A stretch of DNA of 64,000 nt from Pseudomonadota bacterium (GCA_022572185.1 JACZWL010000002.1:1-64000); one strand, 5' to 3'; shown: positions 25,789 through 36,321, counted from the first letter of the stretch. Numbers and translations: made by a program. The notes: generated from the sequence alone by a model not told the origin.

Positions 25789-26889
25789 ATGAATCGACCG
25801 GGAATCGCACCTGCGTCCCTGCTTGTGTTCGCCCTGACATTGTCGGCAAGTGCAGAATCCGGCTCTGGTTTGGACGATATTCGCTTGCCGTCGGGATTCT
25901 CGATAGAGCTATATACGAACGAAGTTCCGAACGCCCGGTCTCTTGCCTTAGGCGAACATGGGACGATTTTTGTCGCTACCCGGAAGGACGGTCGTGTGTA
26001 TGCTGTGGTTCCGCGTAAAGATGAAGCGCCCCGTGTAGTGACTGTTGCCAAAGATTTGGATATGCCAAACGGCGTGGCCTTTCATGATGGCGACCTGTAC
26101 GTTGCCGAGCTTTCACGCATAAGCAGGTACAGTGATATCGAGTCAAGTCTCGAGAGTATTCCTGAGCCGGAAGTCGTCAATGACACCTTTCCGTCGGAAC
26201 GGCACCACGGTTGGCGATACATAGGCTTCGGTCCTGACGGTAAGCTCTACATAGGCATCGGCGTACCCTGCAATATTTGCAAGAAAGAAGGATTTGGCAA
26301 CATAACGCGACTGAACGCCGACGGTTCCGGAAAGGAAATCATTGCCTATGGCATACGAAATTCAGTTGGATTTACCTGGCACCCGGAAACCGGGGAAATG
26401 TGGTTCACTGACAACGGCCGGGACATGCTCGGCGACGATGTGCCACCGGACGAGCTTAATCACCTGCGATCATTCGGCGCTCATTTCGGTTATCCGTTCT
26501 GTCACGCTGGTGAGATCAGCGATCCTGAATTCGGAGAGCAGGGTGACTGCAAGGATTTCACTCCTCCGGCTTTAAAGCTTGGGCCACACGTCGCTGCGCT
26601 GGGGATCAAATTTTATACGGGTGATATGTTTCCACCGGAATATCGGGGACAGCTGTTCATTGCCGAGCACGGGTCCTGGAACCGGTCAGAAAAGATCGGC
26701 TACAGAATTATGTTGGTACGAATGGGCGATAATGGGCCGTCCGGATACGAAGTATTTGCGGATGGCTGGCTTAATGGAGACGAGGTTGCAGGCCGTCCGG
26801 TGGATTTATTGTTTCTTGACGACGGTTCGATGTTAGTCAGTGATGACAAATCCGGTAGCATTTACCGAATTAGCTACCGGAATCCTTGA
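25789..26889 (+). CDS. Secreted PQQ-dependent sugar dehydrogenase-like beta-propeller (sorbosone dehydrogenase family)
   Basis: The 366-residue protein has an N-terminal signal (GIAPASLLVFALTLSASAES), then a six-bladed propeller of the soluble glucose/sorbosone dehydrogenase family: LPSGFSIELYTNEVPNARSLALGEHGTIFVATR, RHHGWRYIGFGPDGKLYIGIGVPCN, YGIRNSVGFTWHPETGEMWFTDNGRDMLGDD, HVAALGIKFYTGDMFP, FIAEHGSWNRS. The family oxidises aldoses with PQQ in the periplasm; whether this member does so is unproven. It begins 40 bp after dctM, so the TRAP substrate and this enzyme could be linked. No PQQ biosynthesis gene lies in the window. Confidence 0.8.
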   Translation: MNRPGIAPASLLVFALTLSASAESGSGLDDIRLPSGFSIELYTNEVPNARSLALGEHGTIFVATRKDGRVYAVVPRKDEAPRVVTVAKDLDMPNGVAFHDGDLYVAELSRISRYSDIESSLESIPEPEVVNDTFPSERHHGWRYIGFGPDGKLYIGIGVPCNICKKEGFGNITRLNADGSGKEIIAYGIRNSVGFTWHPETGEMWFTDNGRDMLGDDVPPDELNHLRSFGAHFGYPFCHAGEISDPEFGEQGDCKDFTPPALKLGPHVAALGIKFYTGDMFPPEYRGQLFIAEHGSWNRSEKIGYRIMLVRMGDNGPSGYEVFADGWLNGDEVAGRPVDLLFLDDGSMLVSDDKSGSIYRISYRNP

Positions 26890-26971
26890 ACTGGCGATTG
26901 CGATAAAAATCGGCGGGTGACTCGAAATCATCGCAAGAATATTTCTTTTTAGAATAGACGGAGAGTAAAAA

Positions 26972-28828
26972 ATGAGCAAGCGTGATACCGTGCTGAAGAT
27001 TTTTTCCGCACTGTGGACCGGTGTTGACGGCATCCGCAAGGTTTTGCACCTGCTGCTTCTGTTATTCATTTTTTCTATCGTGTTTGGAGCAATATCATCG
27101 ACTGTACCGAGATTGCCCAGCGAAGCGGCGCTGCTTATCCGGCCAGTCGGTGCACTGGTCGAGCAATTGGCAGGCGATCCTTATGACCGCGCGATCGCCG
27201 GACTGCTCGGCGATGAAGATCCACAGACGCTCGTGCAGGACATCGTCGACGGTCTCGAATATGCGAAAGATGATTCACGCATCAAGGCGGTCGTGCTCGA
27301 CCTGCGCGGCCTCCGCGGGGGCGGCCTCAGCAAGCTGCACAGAATCGGCGCTGCATTGGACGAATTTCGCACCTCGGGAAAACCGGTGATTGCAAATGCG
27401 GACTTTCTGGATCAGCGGGCCTATTACCTCGCTTCGCATGCGGATGAAGTCTATATGCACCCGGATGGGCTTCTGTTTCTGCCGGGCTTTGCTGCGTACC
27501 GGAACTATTTCAAAGACGCGATCGACATGCTCAGGATCGACTGGAACATCTTCAGAGTTGGTACGCACAAGTCGTTTGTCGAACCGTATATGCGCATGGA
27601 CATGTCCGAGGAAGTTCGCGAGTCCACCATAAAATTGCTCGACCAGCTTTGGAGGGCCTACCGGGAAGAAGTTGCTGCGGCCCGCGGTCTCGACGTTAGC
27701 GTCTTCGACGAATTCTCTCTGAACCTCCTGGAGAACGCGAGGCGTGAGGATGGCGATATCGCCGCATTGGCACTGGGCTTTGACCTGATCGACGGACTGC
27801 TGACGAGAGCAGAGGTCAACACAATAATTGTCGGATATGTCGGCGCTGATACCGAGAATCCGGATTCGTATCGCTCCATCGACCTGGATGACTTTTTGGC
27901 ACAGACACGTCTCCTGAAAGGAGACAAATCCGCTAAAGAAAACGTTGCGATCATTGTGGCATCCGGTGAGATTCTTAACGGAAATCAGGCGCCCGGCCTG
28001 GTCGGGGGCGATTCTACAGCCAGGCTGTTGCGCCGTGCGCGTAACGATGACTCAGTGAAAGCCGTGGTTCTTCGCGTGGACAGTCCCGGTGGCAGTGCGT
28101 TCGCATCGGAGATAATCCGTAATGAAATCGAGGCCTTGAAAGACGCCGGCAAGCCTGTCGTGGCATCCATGGGCAGCGTCGCTGCTTCGGGTGGCTACTG
28201 GATTTCAATGGCGGCGGACAAAATCTACGCAAATTCCAAGACAATCACCGGCTCGATCGGGATATTCGGCATGTTTCCAACCTTCCAGCGATCTCTCGCG
28301 GTGCTTGGTATCACGACGGACGGAGTGGGAACGACGGGCTGGGCAGGTCAGTTGCGCCCTGACCGGGCCATGTCCGATGATGCCAAGGCGCTGTTTCAGC
28401 TAATCATCGACAAGGGCTACGACGAATTCATCAGCAAAGTCTCCGAACATCGGAACCTCGACAAGATCGAGGTCGATCGTATCGGACAGGGCCAGGTATG
28501 GACCGGAGTCGATGCGCTGGGTTTCGGTTTAATCGACGAAATCGGCAACCTCGATGAGGCTGTCGCCGCTGCTGCGGAACTCGCAAGCCTTGACGCCGGG
28601 GCTTTCGGTCGAAAAACGATCGAAAAGGAACTGTCTCCGGGTGAACAACTTGCCCTCGATTTTCTGAGCACGGCAATGTGGCTCGGAATCGATCCGCGAA
28701 GCCTCATCAGCAGACCCGCGAAATCCGTGCGGGATCTTATTGAAATCGTCGAGAACGTGCTGGCGCCCGTGATGCGCTTCAACGATCCGAAGGGCGTGTA
28801 TGCACATTGTTTTTGTGCGTTCGAATAA
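26972..28828 (+). CDS. sppA: Signal peptide peptidase SppA (67K type)
   Basis: SppA is a membrane-anchored serine protease that degrades cleaved signal peptides. The 618-residue long form has an N-terminal anchor (VLHLLLLLFIFSIVFGAISS) and tandem ClpP-like domains: a degenerate first half (VVLDLRGLRGGGLSKLHRIG, DQRAYYLASHADEVYMHPDG) and a catalytic second half with AVVLRVDSPGGSAFASE and the serine motif GSVAASGGYWISMAAD near residue 400. Length matches E. coli SppA. GGAG precedes the ATG. It follows the sugar dehydrogenase gene by 83 bp and may be the last gene of that operon. Confidence 0.94.
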   Translation: MSKRDTVLKIFSALWTGVDGIRKVLHLLLLLFIFSIVFGAISSTVPRLPSEAALLIRPVGALVEQLAGDPYDRAIAGLLGDEDPQTLVQDIVDGLEYAKDDSRIKAVVLDLRGLRGGGLSKLHRIGAALDEFRTSGKPVIANADFLDQRAYYLASHADEVYMHPDGLLFLPGFAAYRNYFKDAIDMLRIDWNIFRVGTHKSFVEPYMRMDMSEEVRESTIKLLDQLWRAYREEVAAARGLDVSVFDEFSLNLLENARREDGDIAALALGFDLIDGLLTRAEVNTIIVGYVGADTENPDSYRSIDLDDFLAQTRLLKGDKSAKENVAIIVASGEILNGNQAPGLVGGDSTARLLRRARNDDSVKAVVLRVDSPGGSAFASEIIRNEIEALKDAGKPVVASMGSVAASGGYWISMAADKIYANSKTITGSIGIFGMFPTFQRSLAVLGITTDGVGTTGWAGQLRPDRAMSDDAKALFQLIIDKGYDEFISKVSEHRNLDKIEVDRIGQGQVWTGVDALGFGLIDEIGNLDEAVAAAAELASLDAGAFGRKTIEKELSPGEQLALDFLSTAMWLGIDPRSLISRPAKSVRDLIEIVENVLAPVMRFNDPKGVYAHCFCAFE

Positions 28829-28970
28829 AAACAAATCGCCCGTCAGGATGCGATCCGCCTGAGGCTGATTAGCGCCACTACAATCGGTGCGGATTGATCT
28901 TCAGTGATGATGCTGGGATTCGCGGCTTGATCGCGGCTAAAGCCGCTACAGCCGCTCCCACGGGCTGTCC
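28829..28970. other. Intergenic region with a small GC hairpin
   Basis: This is the space between convergent sppA and tdh. It holds GCGGCT-AA-AGCCGC (28933-28946) in a stretch ATCGCGGCTAAAGCCGCTAC, a phrase common in extragenic palindromes of gammaproteobacteria. It could act as a bidirectional transcription block. No ORF is supported. Confidence 0.4.
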
Positions 28971-29996
28971 TTACGTCCAGTTCAGGATCACCTTGCCGGT
29001 CTGCCCCGATTCCATTAGCTGGAAAGCTTCTTCATAGTCGTTCATATCGAAGTGGTGGGTGATGACCGGGCTGACGTCGAGGCCGCTCTGCAACATGCTC
29101 GTCATCTTGTACCAGGTCTCGAACATCTCGCGTCCGTAAATCCCTTTTAAAAGCAAACCTTTAAATATCACTTCGCTCCAGTCGATAGCGGTTTCTTCGG
29201 GCGGAATTCCGAGCAGGGCGACACGGCCGCCGTGATGCAATGTCCTGAGCATATCGCGGAAGGCCGATGGATTGCCCGACATCTCCATGCCGACATCGAA
29301 ACCTTCCTCCATGCCGAGCTCGTGCATCGTGTCGTCAAGCGAGCCCTCCGTCACGTTCAGTGCCACCGTGGCGCCCATTTTTTTTGCGAGCCGAAGGCGG
29401 TAGTCATTGATGTCTGTGATAACGATATGACGGGCGCCAGCGTATCGGGCGATGGCAACGGCCATGATGCCGATCGGTCCGGCACCGGTGATCAACACGT
29501 CTTCACCAACGAGGTCGAATGACAGTGCAGTATGCGTCGCGTTACCCAGCGGATCGAGTATCGATGCCATGTCGTCGGTGATTGCATCGGGTAATTTGAA
29601 CACGTTGAAAGCAGGGACGGATATGTACTCTGCAAATGCGCCAGGCCTGTTAATACCGACGCCTGCCGTGTTGATGCAGAGGTGGCGACGCCCGGCACGA
29701 CAGTTGCGACAGACGCCACAGGTTATGTGGCCTTCGGCAGAAACGCGATCGCCTACGGCAAAACCCTTGACCTCGCTTCCGTATTCGACGATTTCGCCGC
29801 TGAATTCGTGGCCGATGGCAATCGGCACAGGAATAGTTTTGCTGGCCCAGGCATCCCACTGATAAATGTGAATATCCGTGCCGCAGATCGCGGTGCGGCC
29901 GACTTTGATCAACACGTCATTGTGGCCGGGCTTCGGCATATCCATGTCCTCGAGCCAGATACCGCGCTCAGGTTTCGATTTGACCAGTGCTTTCAT
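28971..29996 (-). CDS. tdh: L-threonine 3-dehydrogenase
   Basis: A zinc medium-chain dehydrogenase oxidising L-threonine to 2-amino-3-ketobutyrate with NAD+. The 341-residue protein shows catalytic zinc ligands in [13 protein letters not shown] and [12 protein letters not shown], the structural zinc loop [15 protein letters not shown], and the nucleotide motif [22 protein letters not shown]. The C-terminus [16 protein letters not shown] is typical of Tdh. It follows kbl by 7 bp, and together they convert threonine to glycine and acetyl-CoA. Confidence 0.95.
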   Translation of the reverse strand: MKALVKSKPERGIWLEDMDMPKPGHNDVLIKVGRTAICGTDIHIYQWDAWASKTIPVPIAIGHEFSGEIVEYGSEVKGFAVGDRVSAEGHITCGVCRNCRAGRRHLCINTAGVGINRPGAFAEYISVPAFNVFKLPDAITDDMASILDPLGNATHTALSFDLVGEDVLITGAGPIGIMAVAIARYAGARHIVITDINDYRLRLAKKMGATVALNVTEGSLDDTMHELGMEEGFDVGMEMSGNPSAFRDMLRTLHHGGRVALLGIPPEETAIDWSEVIFKGLLLKGIYGREMFETWYKMTSMLQSGLDVSPVITHHFDMNDYEEAFQLMESGQTGKVILNWT

Positions 29997-30003
29997 GCTG
30001 TTC

Positions 30004-31203
30004 TCAGTTCAGGACCTTTAGTTCACGACCGACTTCGGCAAATGCGCCTAGCGCCTGGTCGAGGTGATCACGGGTCAGGCCGGCAGACATCTGCGTCCGT
30101 ATGCGTGCCTGGCCCTTCGGCACGACCGGAAAGGCAAACCCGACCACATAAATCCCGCGATCGAGCAAGCGATCGGCCATGGTTGTTGCGAGCCTGGCGT
30201 CACCGAGCATTACGGGGATGATGGGATGCTCGCCGGGTCTGAGCTCGAAACCAAGCTTCGTCATTTTGTCGCGAAAATAAGCTGTGTTTTCCCACAACTT
30301 ATCGCGCAGGCTTGCGTCATTCTCAAGCAGGTCGAGCACCGCAATCGATGTTGCCGCGATCGCCGGAGCAACCGAGTTGGAAAACAAATACGGCCTGGAC
30401 CTTTGCCGCAGCCAGGCAACGATCTCTTTTCGTGCCGATGTATAGCCGCCTGACGCTCCACCCAGTGCCTTGCCCAGTGTCCCGGTAATAATGTCGATTC
30501 GGCCCACGACAGCGCGGTACTCGTGCGTACCTTTGCCATTGTCCCCGAGAAATCCGGCAGCATGCGCATCATCGATCATCGTCAACGCGTCGTAACGTTC
30601 AGCCAGGTCACAAATTGAATTGAGATCCGCGATGGTCCCGTCCATCGAGAATACGCCGTCGGTCACGATCAGCCTCGTACGGCAATCACCTGCCGCTCTG
30701 AGCTGAGACTCCAGATCATGCATATCGTTGTTCTGATATCGAAGACGTTTTGCTTTGCAAAGGCGAATGCCGTCGATGATGCTGGCGTGATTGAGCGCAT
30801 CGCTGATGACGGCATCCTGCTCGTCGAGCAGTGTCTCGAAAAGACCACCATTCGCATCAAAACAGGATGGGTAGAGGATCGTGTCTTCGGTGCCAAGGAA
30901 ACGGCTGATGCGTTCTTCCAGTTGCTTGTGGACGGTTTGCGTCCCACAAATGAACCGGACCGAAGCCATGCCATAGCCGTACTCGTCAAGCGCCGCGTGC
31001 GCTGCCTTTATGATCGCCGGATGATTGGCAAGTCCGAGGTAGTTGTTTGCACAGAGATTAATGACTCGTGTCGTGCCGCCGTTATTCCGGACATCGATCG
31101 CGGCCTGTTGTGGACCTGCGATCAGTCGTTCCTGCTTATAGAGACCCTGGGCTTTGAGCGCCTCTGTTTGTTCCGCCAGTGCATCGAGAAAATTGCCGGG
31201 CAC
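30004..31203 (-). CDS. kbl: 2-amino-3-ketobutyrate CoA ligase (glycine C-acetyltransferase)
   Basis: Kbl is a PLP-dependent alpha-oxoamine synthase cleaving aminoketobutyrate with CoA to glycine and acetyl-CoA. It contains [34 protein letters not shown], the PLP-lysine segment [19 protein letters not shown] and the late [24 protein letters not shown] start at the GTG at 31203 (399 aa) because GGAGGG lies 7 nt upstream; a longer frame adds ten unlikely residues. It is the first gene of kbl-tdh and diverges from hslR across about 60 bp. Confidence 0.95.
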   Translation of the reverse strand: MPGNFLDALAEQTEALKAQGLYKQERLIAGPQQAAIDVRNNGGTTRVINLCANNYLGLANHPAIIKAAHAALDEYGYGMASVRFICGTQTVHKQLEERISRFLGTEDTILYPSCFDANGGLFETLLDEQDAVISDALNHASIIDGIRLCKAKRLRYQNNDMHDLESQLRAAGDCRTRLIVTDGVFSMDGTIADLNSICDLAERYDALTMIDDAHAAGFLGDNGKGTHEYRAVVGRIDIITGTLGKALGGASGGYTSARKEIVAWLRQRSRPYLFSNSVAPAIAATSIAVLDLLENDASLRDKLWENTAYFRDKMTKLGFELRPGEHPIIPVMLGDARLATTMADRLLDRGIYVVGFAFPVVPKGQARIRTQMSAGLTRDHLDQALGAFAEVGRELKVLN

Positions 31204-31265
31204 GGGATTGCCCTCCGAACTCAAAGGCCGCAAAGTATATCAGGCGCGAATTGGTACGGGGATGT

Positions 31266-31667
31266 ATGGCTGACAAGTATGACAACGGTCTGAGGGTCGA
31301 TCGCTGGCTCTGGTTCACCCGCTTTCACAAGACAAGGATGCTGGCTTCCGCCGCGGTGCAGGCAGGTCATGTCAGGATTAACGGGGAGCGTGCAAGACCG
31401 GGCACGCGGGTGGTGCCTGGTGATACGATCGAACTTGTCAAGGACCGGCTCCTGTACAAACTGAGTATTCTGTCATTGCCGGCACGTCGCGGGCCGGCGA
31501 CCGTGGCCCGGGAATGTTACGTAGAGGATTCTGCGACGCAGCAAGAGCGCCAGGAAGCGATTGCGCAGATAAAAGAGGACCGCAGACAAATGCCACGGAC
31601 GCGCGGCAAGCCTGACAAACATACGCGTCGCAAGCTTCGTGAGCGGAGTCGCCGGCAGCCGGACTGA
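31266..31667 (+). CDS. hslR: Heat shock protein 15 homologue (S4 RNA-binding)
   Basis: Hsp15 binds 50S subunits blocked with peptidyl-tRNA and helps recycle them. The 133-residue protein has an S4 domain (RVDRWLWFTRFHKTRMLASAAVQAGHVRINGERARPGTRVVPGDTIEL) and the typical basic C-terminus (GKPDKHTRRKLRERSRRQPD). The ATG at 31266 gives MADKYDNGLRVDRWLW; the open frame upstream runs through the kbl start region and is not used. Heat-shock control cannot be judged from the short divergent promoter region. Confidence 0.9.
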   Translation: MADKYDNGLRVDRWLWFTRFHKTRMLASAAVQAGHVRINGERARPGTRVVPGDTIELVKDRLLYKLSILSLPARRGPATVARECYVEDSATQQERQEAIAQIKEDRRQMPRTRGKPDKHTRRKLRERSRRQPD

Positions 31668-31731
31668 TGTTTGTTATCGGCAAACGCGAGCTTGCTGACG
31701 CGTATGGACTGAAGCCGGCCGCACAATACCC

Positions 31732-31737
31732 TATAAT
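31732..31737 (+). promoter_or_regulatory. Candidate -10 element (TATAAT) for putA
   Basis: A perfect TATAAT lies 59 bp before putA, followed by a GC-rich discriminator and then a small hairpin CTTGTT-GCGGTGT-AACAAG (about 31746-31764) in the leader. No good -35 stands at the right spacing, so an activator may be needed; PutA here lacks the DNA-binding domain that represses put genes in enterobacteria. Confidence 0.5.
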
Positions 31738-31795
31738 CGCCGCCCTTGTTGCGGTGTAACAAGCCCACCCAGCACCGGTTGAATGGTACTCATTG

Positions 31796-34700
31796 ATGCG
31801 TTTCACTGATCATTCCTTTATCAAAGCGGGACCTTTGGGGCACGTAAGCGATAAGTACCTTGCGGACGAAGAGTCACTGGTCAACGAGTTGATCGAGATT
31901 GCAGATGCGGGGCAGTCCGCGCGAACGAAAATTCAGGGCACGGCAGCAAATCTCGTGCGTGCGGTGCGGCGGCAGACGGCAAAAGAAGGTGGCATCGACG
32001 CCTTTTTACAGCAATATAATTTGTCGTCCGAGGAAGGCGTGTTGCTGATGTGCATAGCCGAAGCCTTGCTACGCATTCCCGATGCGGATACTGCGGATCG
32101 TTTGATAGCAGATAAGATTACGTCTGCGCGGTGGCAGGATCACCTTGGGGAGAGCGACTCACTTTTTGTAAACGCATCGACCTGGGGCCTGATGCTTACG
32201 GGCCGACTGCTGACCCTTGACGAGACGGCAACTTCCAACCCTGCAAAATATGTCGGCAAGCTCGCGAGTCGTGCCGGAGAACCGGTCGTCCGGGCCGCGA
32301 TGCGGCAAGCCATGCGTATCATGGGTCACCAGTTCGTGATGGGCCGGACCATCGAGGAAGCGCTCGCCCTCTCGCAGAAAAAAAACGAGAAACGCTATCG
32401 ATACTCGTTCGACATGCTTGGCGAGGCAGCATTGACGGCCGCCGATGCGGATAATTACATGCAGTCATACACCTCAGGCATAGACAGCATCGGTGACAGC
32501 GTCGACTCTTCGGGCGACATATTTTCTGCGCCGAGTATTTCAATAAAACTCTCTGCCTTGCATCCGCGCTATTCATATACTCAATACGACCGCGTCATGA
32601 ACGAGCTTGTGCCACGCGTTGTCGAACTGGCTGTGCAGGCATACGACAGGGGTATCGCGCTGACGATTGACGCAGAGGAGGCCGATCGCCTGGAGCTGTC
32701 ACTGGAAGTCTTCGAGCGGGTTTATGGTGATAAACGACTGACGGGCTATGAAGGTCTGGGCCTGGCGGTTCAGTCCTACCAGCGGCGGGCCACCGATGTA
32801 CTGCACTACTTGATGGACAGTGCCGAGACGGTCGGCCGCAGAATTCCCGTGCGCCTGGTTAAGGGAGCGTATTGGGACACCGAAATAAAGCATGACCAGG
32901 AGCAAGGGCTCGAAAGTTATTCGGTATTTACGCGCAAGGCGCACACGGACGTGTCTTACCTTGCCTGTGCGAGGTTGCTCATCAATGCGGGAGACAGACT
33001 GTATCCGCAATTTGCAACGCATAATGCACACACTATCGCCAGCATTCTGCATTTCGCCGGCTCAAGGACCGACTTTGAATTTCAACGACTTCATGGTATG
33101 GGAGTAGACTTGTACGGCGAGCTCATCGACCCCAGGAAATTCGCCCACGCCTGTCGTGTATATGCGCCGGTCGGCAATCACGAGGATTTGTTGCCTTATC
33201 TCGTGCGTCGTCTTCTGGAGAATGGCGCCAACACCTCGTTCGTAAACCGTATCGTCGATGAGAGCATTGACGTAAGCGACATTGTGGCGGATCCGATTGA
33301 CATCGCCATCGCCGGCCAGTCGAAACCTCATCCGAGAATTCCTTCACCGTTGGATATTTTTCAACCAGAACGAAAAAATTCCCGTGGGCGCAACCTGCCG
33401 GATCGTCGCCTAACTGCAAAATTACTTGATGAGATGCAAAAGGCGTCGGCTGAGAGCCTGTCGGCATGCGCAATCGTCGGCGGTCAGGCAATCCCGGGAT
33501 TGAAAGTGCCGTCTGTGAATCCTGCGCAAACGGATCAGGTCGTCGGAATCTGCCAAACCGCAGATATCGATGCTGTGGACAGGGCCTTAGGTATTGCCGT
33601 GGGGGAACAACGCGGCTGGAACCAGACGCCGGCCGCGGACCGGGCGGCGATTTTACAAGAGGCCGCCGACCTCTTTGAAGGACATGCAGCTGAATTAATG
33701 GCGATCTGCGTTGCTGAAGCCGGTAAGACAGTACCGGATGCGGTTTCCGAATTGAGGGAAGCGGTTGACTTTCTACGCTATTACGCGGCCCAGGCGAATC
33801 GGTTTTACGGCGAACGCACAAGTCTTCCCGGCCCGACCGGTGAGCGAAATGAGATAGGCATGCGTGCACGTGGAATTTTTGTCTGTATTAGTCCGTGGAA
33901 TTTTCCGTTGGCCATTTTCACCGGACAAGTTGCTGCCGCGCTGGCCAGCGGTAACGCGGTACTTGCAAAGCCGGCAGCGCAGACTCCGCTGGTTGCACAC
34001 CGGGCGCTGCGGCTGTTGCTCGAGGCTGGCGTGCCGGAAGGTGTATTGCACTTTCTGCCGGGAGACGGCGCGACGATCGGTGGTCATGCCGTGGCGGACC
34101 CGAGGGTTTCCGGCGTTGCGATTACCGGCTCGACCGAGACTGCGAGGATCATCAACCGGGCTCTGGCGAGCCGGGAAGGTCCGATCGCGACTCTCATTGC
34201 CGAAACCGGCGGACAGAACGCGATGTTTGTCGACAGCTCGGCGCTACCCGAGCAGGTAGTGCTCGACGCGATCTTATCGGCGTTCAACAGTGCAGGTCAG
34301 CGATGTTCCGCACTTCGACTACTTTGCTTGCAGGAGGAAATCGCACCCCGTGTAATCGAACTGCTATCCGGGCACATGGAGGAGCTGCGAATCGGCGATC
34401 CGTCCGATCTGTCGACGGACGTTGGACCGGTTATCGATGCGGATGCAAGAGGTGCAATTGCAAAACACGTTGCCGGCATCTCGAGCAAAGCGACCATGAT
34501 TTATCAATGCGAACTGCCGAAAGAAACAGATGGTGGAACGTTTTATCCACCGACCTTCATCGAGATCGACAGTCTGGATCTTTTACAACGTGAAGTTTTT
34601 GGTCCCGTATTGCACATCATGCGATATTCGAGCGGCAAACTCGCGGAAATCCTGGATGCCGTCAATCAGTTGGGCTATGGGTTGACAATGGGCGTGCACA

Positions 34701-34945
34701 GCCGAATCGACAGTCGCACAAGGGCCATCACGGAGCAATCTGGCGCCGGTAATATCTATATCAATCGCAACATGATCGGTGCGGTCGTCGGTGTCCAGCC
34801 ATTTGGTGGCCGGGGCTTATCGGGGACCGGACCCAAAGCCGGCGGACCCCATTACCTGCCGAGATTTGGCAGTGAGTATTCGGTCAGCAACAATATTTCG
34901 GCCGTTGGTGGCAACGCTACCCTGCTGTCGCTCGACGACGACTAG
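31796..34945 (+). CDS. putA: Bifunctional proline dehydrogenase / L-glutamate-gamma-semialdehyde dehydrogenase
   Basis: PutA oxidises proline to glutamate in two channelled steps, passing electrons through FAD to the membrane. The 1049-residue protein has an N-terminal arm and alpha domain, a PRODH barrel (SIKLSALHPRYSYTQYDRV, RLVKGAYWDTEIKHDQEQG, FATHNAHTIASI) and an aldehyde dehydrogenase half (FVCISPWNFPLAIFTGQVAAAL, VAITGSTETARIINRAL, AETGGQNAMFVDSSALPEQVV, catalytic Cys in FNSAGQRCSALRLL). There is no ribbon-helix-helix N-terminus, so it is the short, non-regulatory type. It starts at the ATG at 31796; a TTG immediately before is possible. sdaA follows after 3 bp. Confidence 0.95.
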   Translation: MRFTDHSFIKAGPLGHVSDKYLADEESLVNELIEIADAGQSARTKIQGTAANLVRAVRRQTAKEGGIDAFLQQYNLSSEEGVLLMCIAEALLRIPDADTADRLIADKITSARWQDHLGESDSLFVNASTWGLMLTGRLLTLDETATSNPAKYVGKLASRAGEPVVRAAMRQAMRIMGHQFVMGRTIEEALALSQKKNEKRYRYSFDMLGEAALTAADADNYMQSYTSGIDSIGDSVDSSGDIFSAPSISIKLSALHPRYSYTQYDRVMNELVPRVVELAVQAYDRGIALTIDAEEADRLELSLEVFERVYGDKRLTGYEGLGLAVQSYQRRATDVLHYLMDSAETVGRRIPVRLVKGAYWDTEIKHDQEQGLESYSVFTRKAHTDVSYLACARLLINAGDRLYPQFATHNAHTIASILHFAGSRTDFEFQRLHGMGVDLYGELIDPRKFAHACRVYAPVGNHEDLLPYLVRRLLENGANTSFVNRIVDESIDVSDIVADPIDIAIAGQSKPHPRIPSPLDIFQPERKNSRGRNLPDRRLTAKLLDEMQKASAESLSACAIVGGQAIPGLKVPSVNPAQTDQVVGICQTADIDAVDRALGIAVGEQRGWNQTPAADRAAILQEAADLFEGHAAELMAICVAEAGKTVPDAVSELREAVDFLRYYAAQANRFYGERTSLPGPTGERNEIGMRARGIFVCISPWNFPLAIFTGQVAAALASGNAVLAKPAAQTPLVAHRALRLLLEAGVPEGVLHFLPGDGATIGGHAVADPRVSGVAITGSTETARIINRALASREGPIATLIAETGGQNAMFVDSSALPEQVVLDAILSAFNSAGQRCSALRLLCLQEEIAPRVIELLSGHMEELRIGDPSDLSTDVGPVIDADARGAIAKHVAGISSKATMIYQCELPKETDGGTFYPPTFIEIDSLDLLQREVFGPVLHIMRYSSGKLAEILDAVNQLGYGLTMGVHSRIDSRTRAITEQSGAGNIYINRNMIGAVVGVQPFGGRGLSGTGPKAGGPHYLPRFGSEYSVSNNISAVGGNATLLSLDDD

Positions 34946-34948
34946 CAT

Positions 34949-36307
34949 ATGTCGTCTATCAGCATTTTCGATATTTTCAAAATCGGTATCGGGCCGTCCA
35001 GTTCGCATACGGTCGGCCCGATGAAAGCCGCAGGCGCGTTCGTCAGCGGGGTTGAACAGAGCGGTGGGCCAGTACACAGACTGGAAGTCAGGCTGTATGG
35101 TTCTCTCGCACACACGGGAAAAGGGCACGGGACCGATTCGGCGATACTGTTGGGGCTCAACGGTGCCGATCCGCGGACAGTCGATCCCAACGAAGCAGGC
35201 ACGATACTCGGAAATATCAGGAGCGAGCACAGTCTGGACTTGCCGGGTGTGGGAACGATCGAGTTCGATCCTGATACCGACCTGGTGTTCGATTTCGGGG
35301 AGCCGCTGCCGCGCCACACAAACGGCATGCGGTTTACGGCGTTTGACGGCGACGGCACGATCATCCTCACCGAAGAATATTTCTCGATTGGCGGCGGTTT
35401 TATTGTGCGTGACGACGAGGAAGAACCGTCAAAGCAGTCCGGTGAGCCGCCTTATCCATTTTCCAATGGCGCGGGCCTTTTGGCGCAGGCTGAAAATAGC
35501 GGGCTATCGATACCCGAACTCGTTTATCAGAACGAACTCAGTTGGCGAAGCAAAGCAGAATTCGACCAAGAGCTCACAGATATCTGGGAGGCGATGCAAG
35601 CCTGCGTGCAAAGAGGACTGCACACGGACGGTGTGCTTCCAGGTCGCATGGCCGTGACTCGCAGGGCCGCGCGATTGTATCGCTCGCTCAAGTCACAGGA
35701 AAGCCAAAGCGGCCTCGAAAACATGGATTGGGTCAATGCCTATGCGATCGCAGTAAACGAGGAAAATGCAGCCGGCGGCCGCGTCGTCACATCGCCGACC
35801 AATGGTGCGGCCGGTATTATTCCGGCGGTACTGCATTACTACAAATATTTTGTCGCAGACTTTGACGAAGACGGCGTCCGGCGCTTCTTACTGGCAGCCG
35901 GGGCGATCGGCATTCTGTACAAGATAAACGCTTCGATTTCCGGCGCGGAGATGGGCTGCCAGGGCGAGGTCGGTGTCGCCTGTTCCATGGCCGCGGCCGG
36001 TCTGGTCGCCGCATTCAACGGCTCTGCCGGCCAACTGGAAAACGCCGCGGAAATCGGTATGGAGCACAATCTCGGCCTCACTTGTGACCCGATTGGTGGC
36101 CTGGTGCAGATTCCCTGCATCGAGCGGAATGCGATGGGCTCAGTCAAGGCAATCAACGCGGCGCGTCTCGCCATGCAGGGCGACGGATCGCACAACGTCT
36201 CGCTCGATCAGGTGATCAGCACGATGCGACAGACAGGACTGGATATGTCGACGATTTACAAGGAAACATCGCAGGGCGGCCTGGCCGTCAACGTCCCCGA
36301 ATGCTAG
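34949..36307 (+). CDS. sdaA: L-serine ammonia-lyase (iron-sulfur)
   Basis: This single-chain [4Fe-4S] serine deaminase converts L-serine to pyruvate and ammonia. The 452 residues include the N-terminal beta domain ([22 protein letters not shown]) and the catalytic domain with cluster cysteines in [16 protein letters not shown] and [41 protein letters not shown] and TYKE-type [18 protein letters not shown] at the end are also diagnostic. It is 3 bp from putA, so proline and serine catabolism are co-transcribed. Its transcript runs into the structured repeat at 36322 and a T-run. Confidence 0.96.
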   Translation: MSSISIFDIFKIGIGPSSSHTVGPMKAAGAFVSGVEQSGGPVHRLEVRLYGSLAHTGKGHGTDSAILLGLNGADPRTVDPNEAGTILGNIRSEHSLDLPGVGTIEFDPDTDLVFDFGEPLPRHTNGMRFTAFDGDGTIILTEEYFSIGGGFIVRDDEEEPSKQSGEPPYPFSNGAGLLAQAENSGLSIPELVYQNELSWRSKAEFDQELTDIWEAMQACVQRGLHTDGVLPGRMAVTRRAARLYRSLKSQESQSGLENMDWVNAYAIAVNEENAAGGRVVTSPTNGAAGIIPAVLHYYKYFVADFDEDGVRRFLLAAGAIGILYKINASISGAEMGCQGEVGVACSMAAAGLVAAFNGSAGQLENAAEIGMEHNLGLTCDPIGGLVQIPCIERNAMGSVKAINAARLAMQGDGSHNVSLDQVISTMRQTGLDMSTIYKETSQGGLAVNVPEC

Positions 36308-36321
36308 TCGCTTAGACAACA

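Noticed and set aside
33123-33869. 248-residue minus-strand frame opposite putA
   Set aside because: It is a shadow frame of the PutA aldehyde dehydrogenase region with low-complexity Pro/Arg content.
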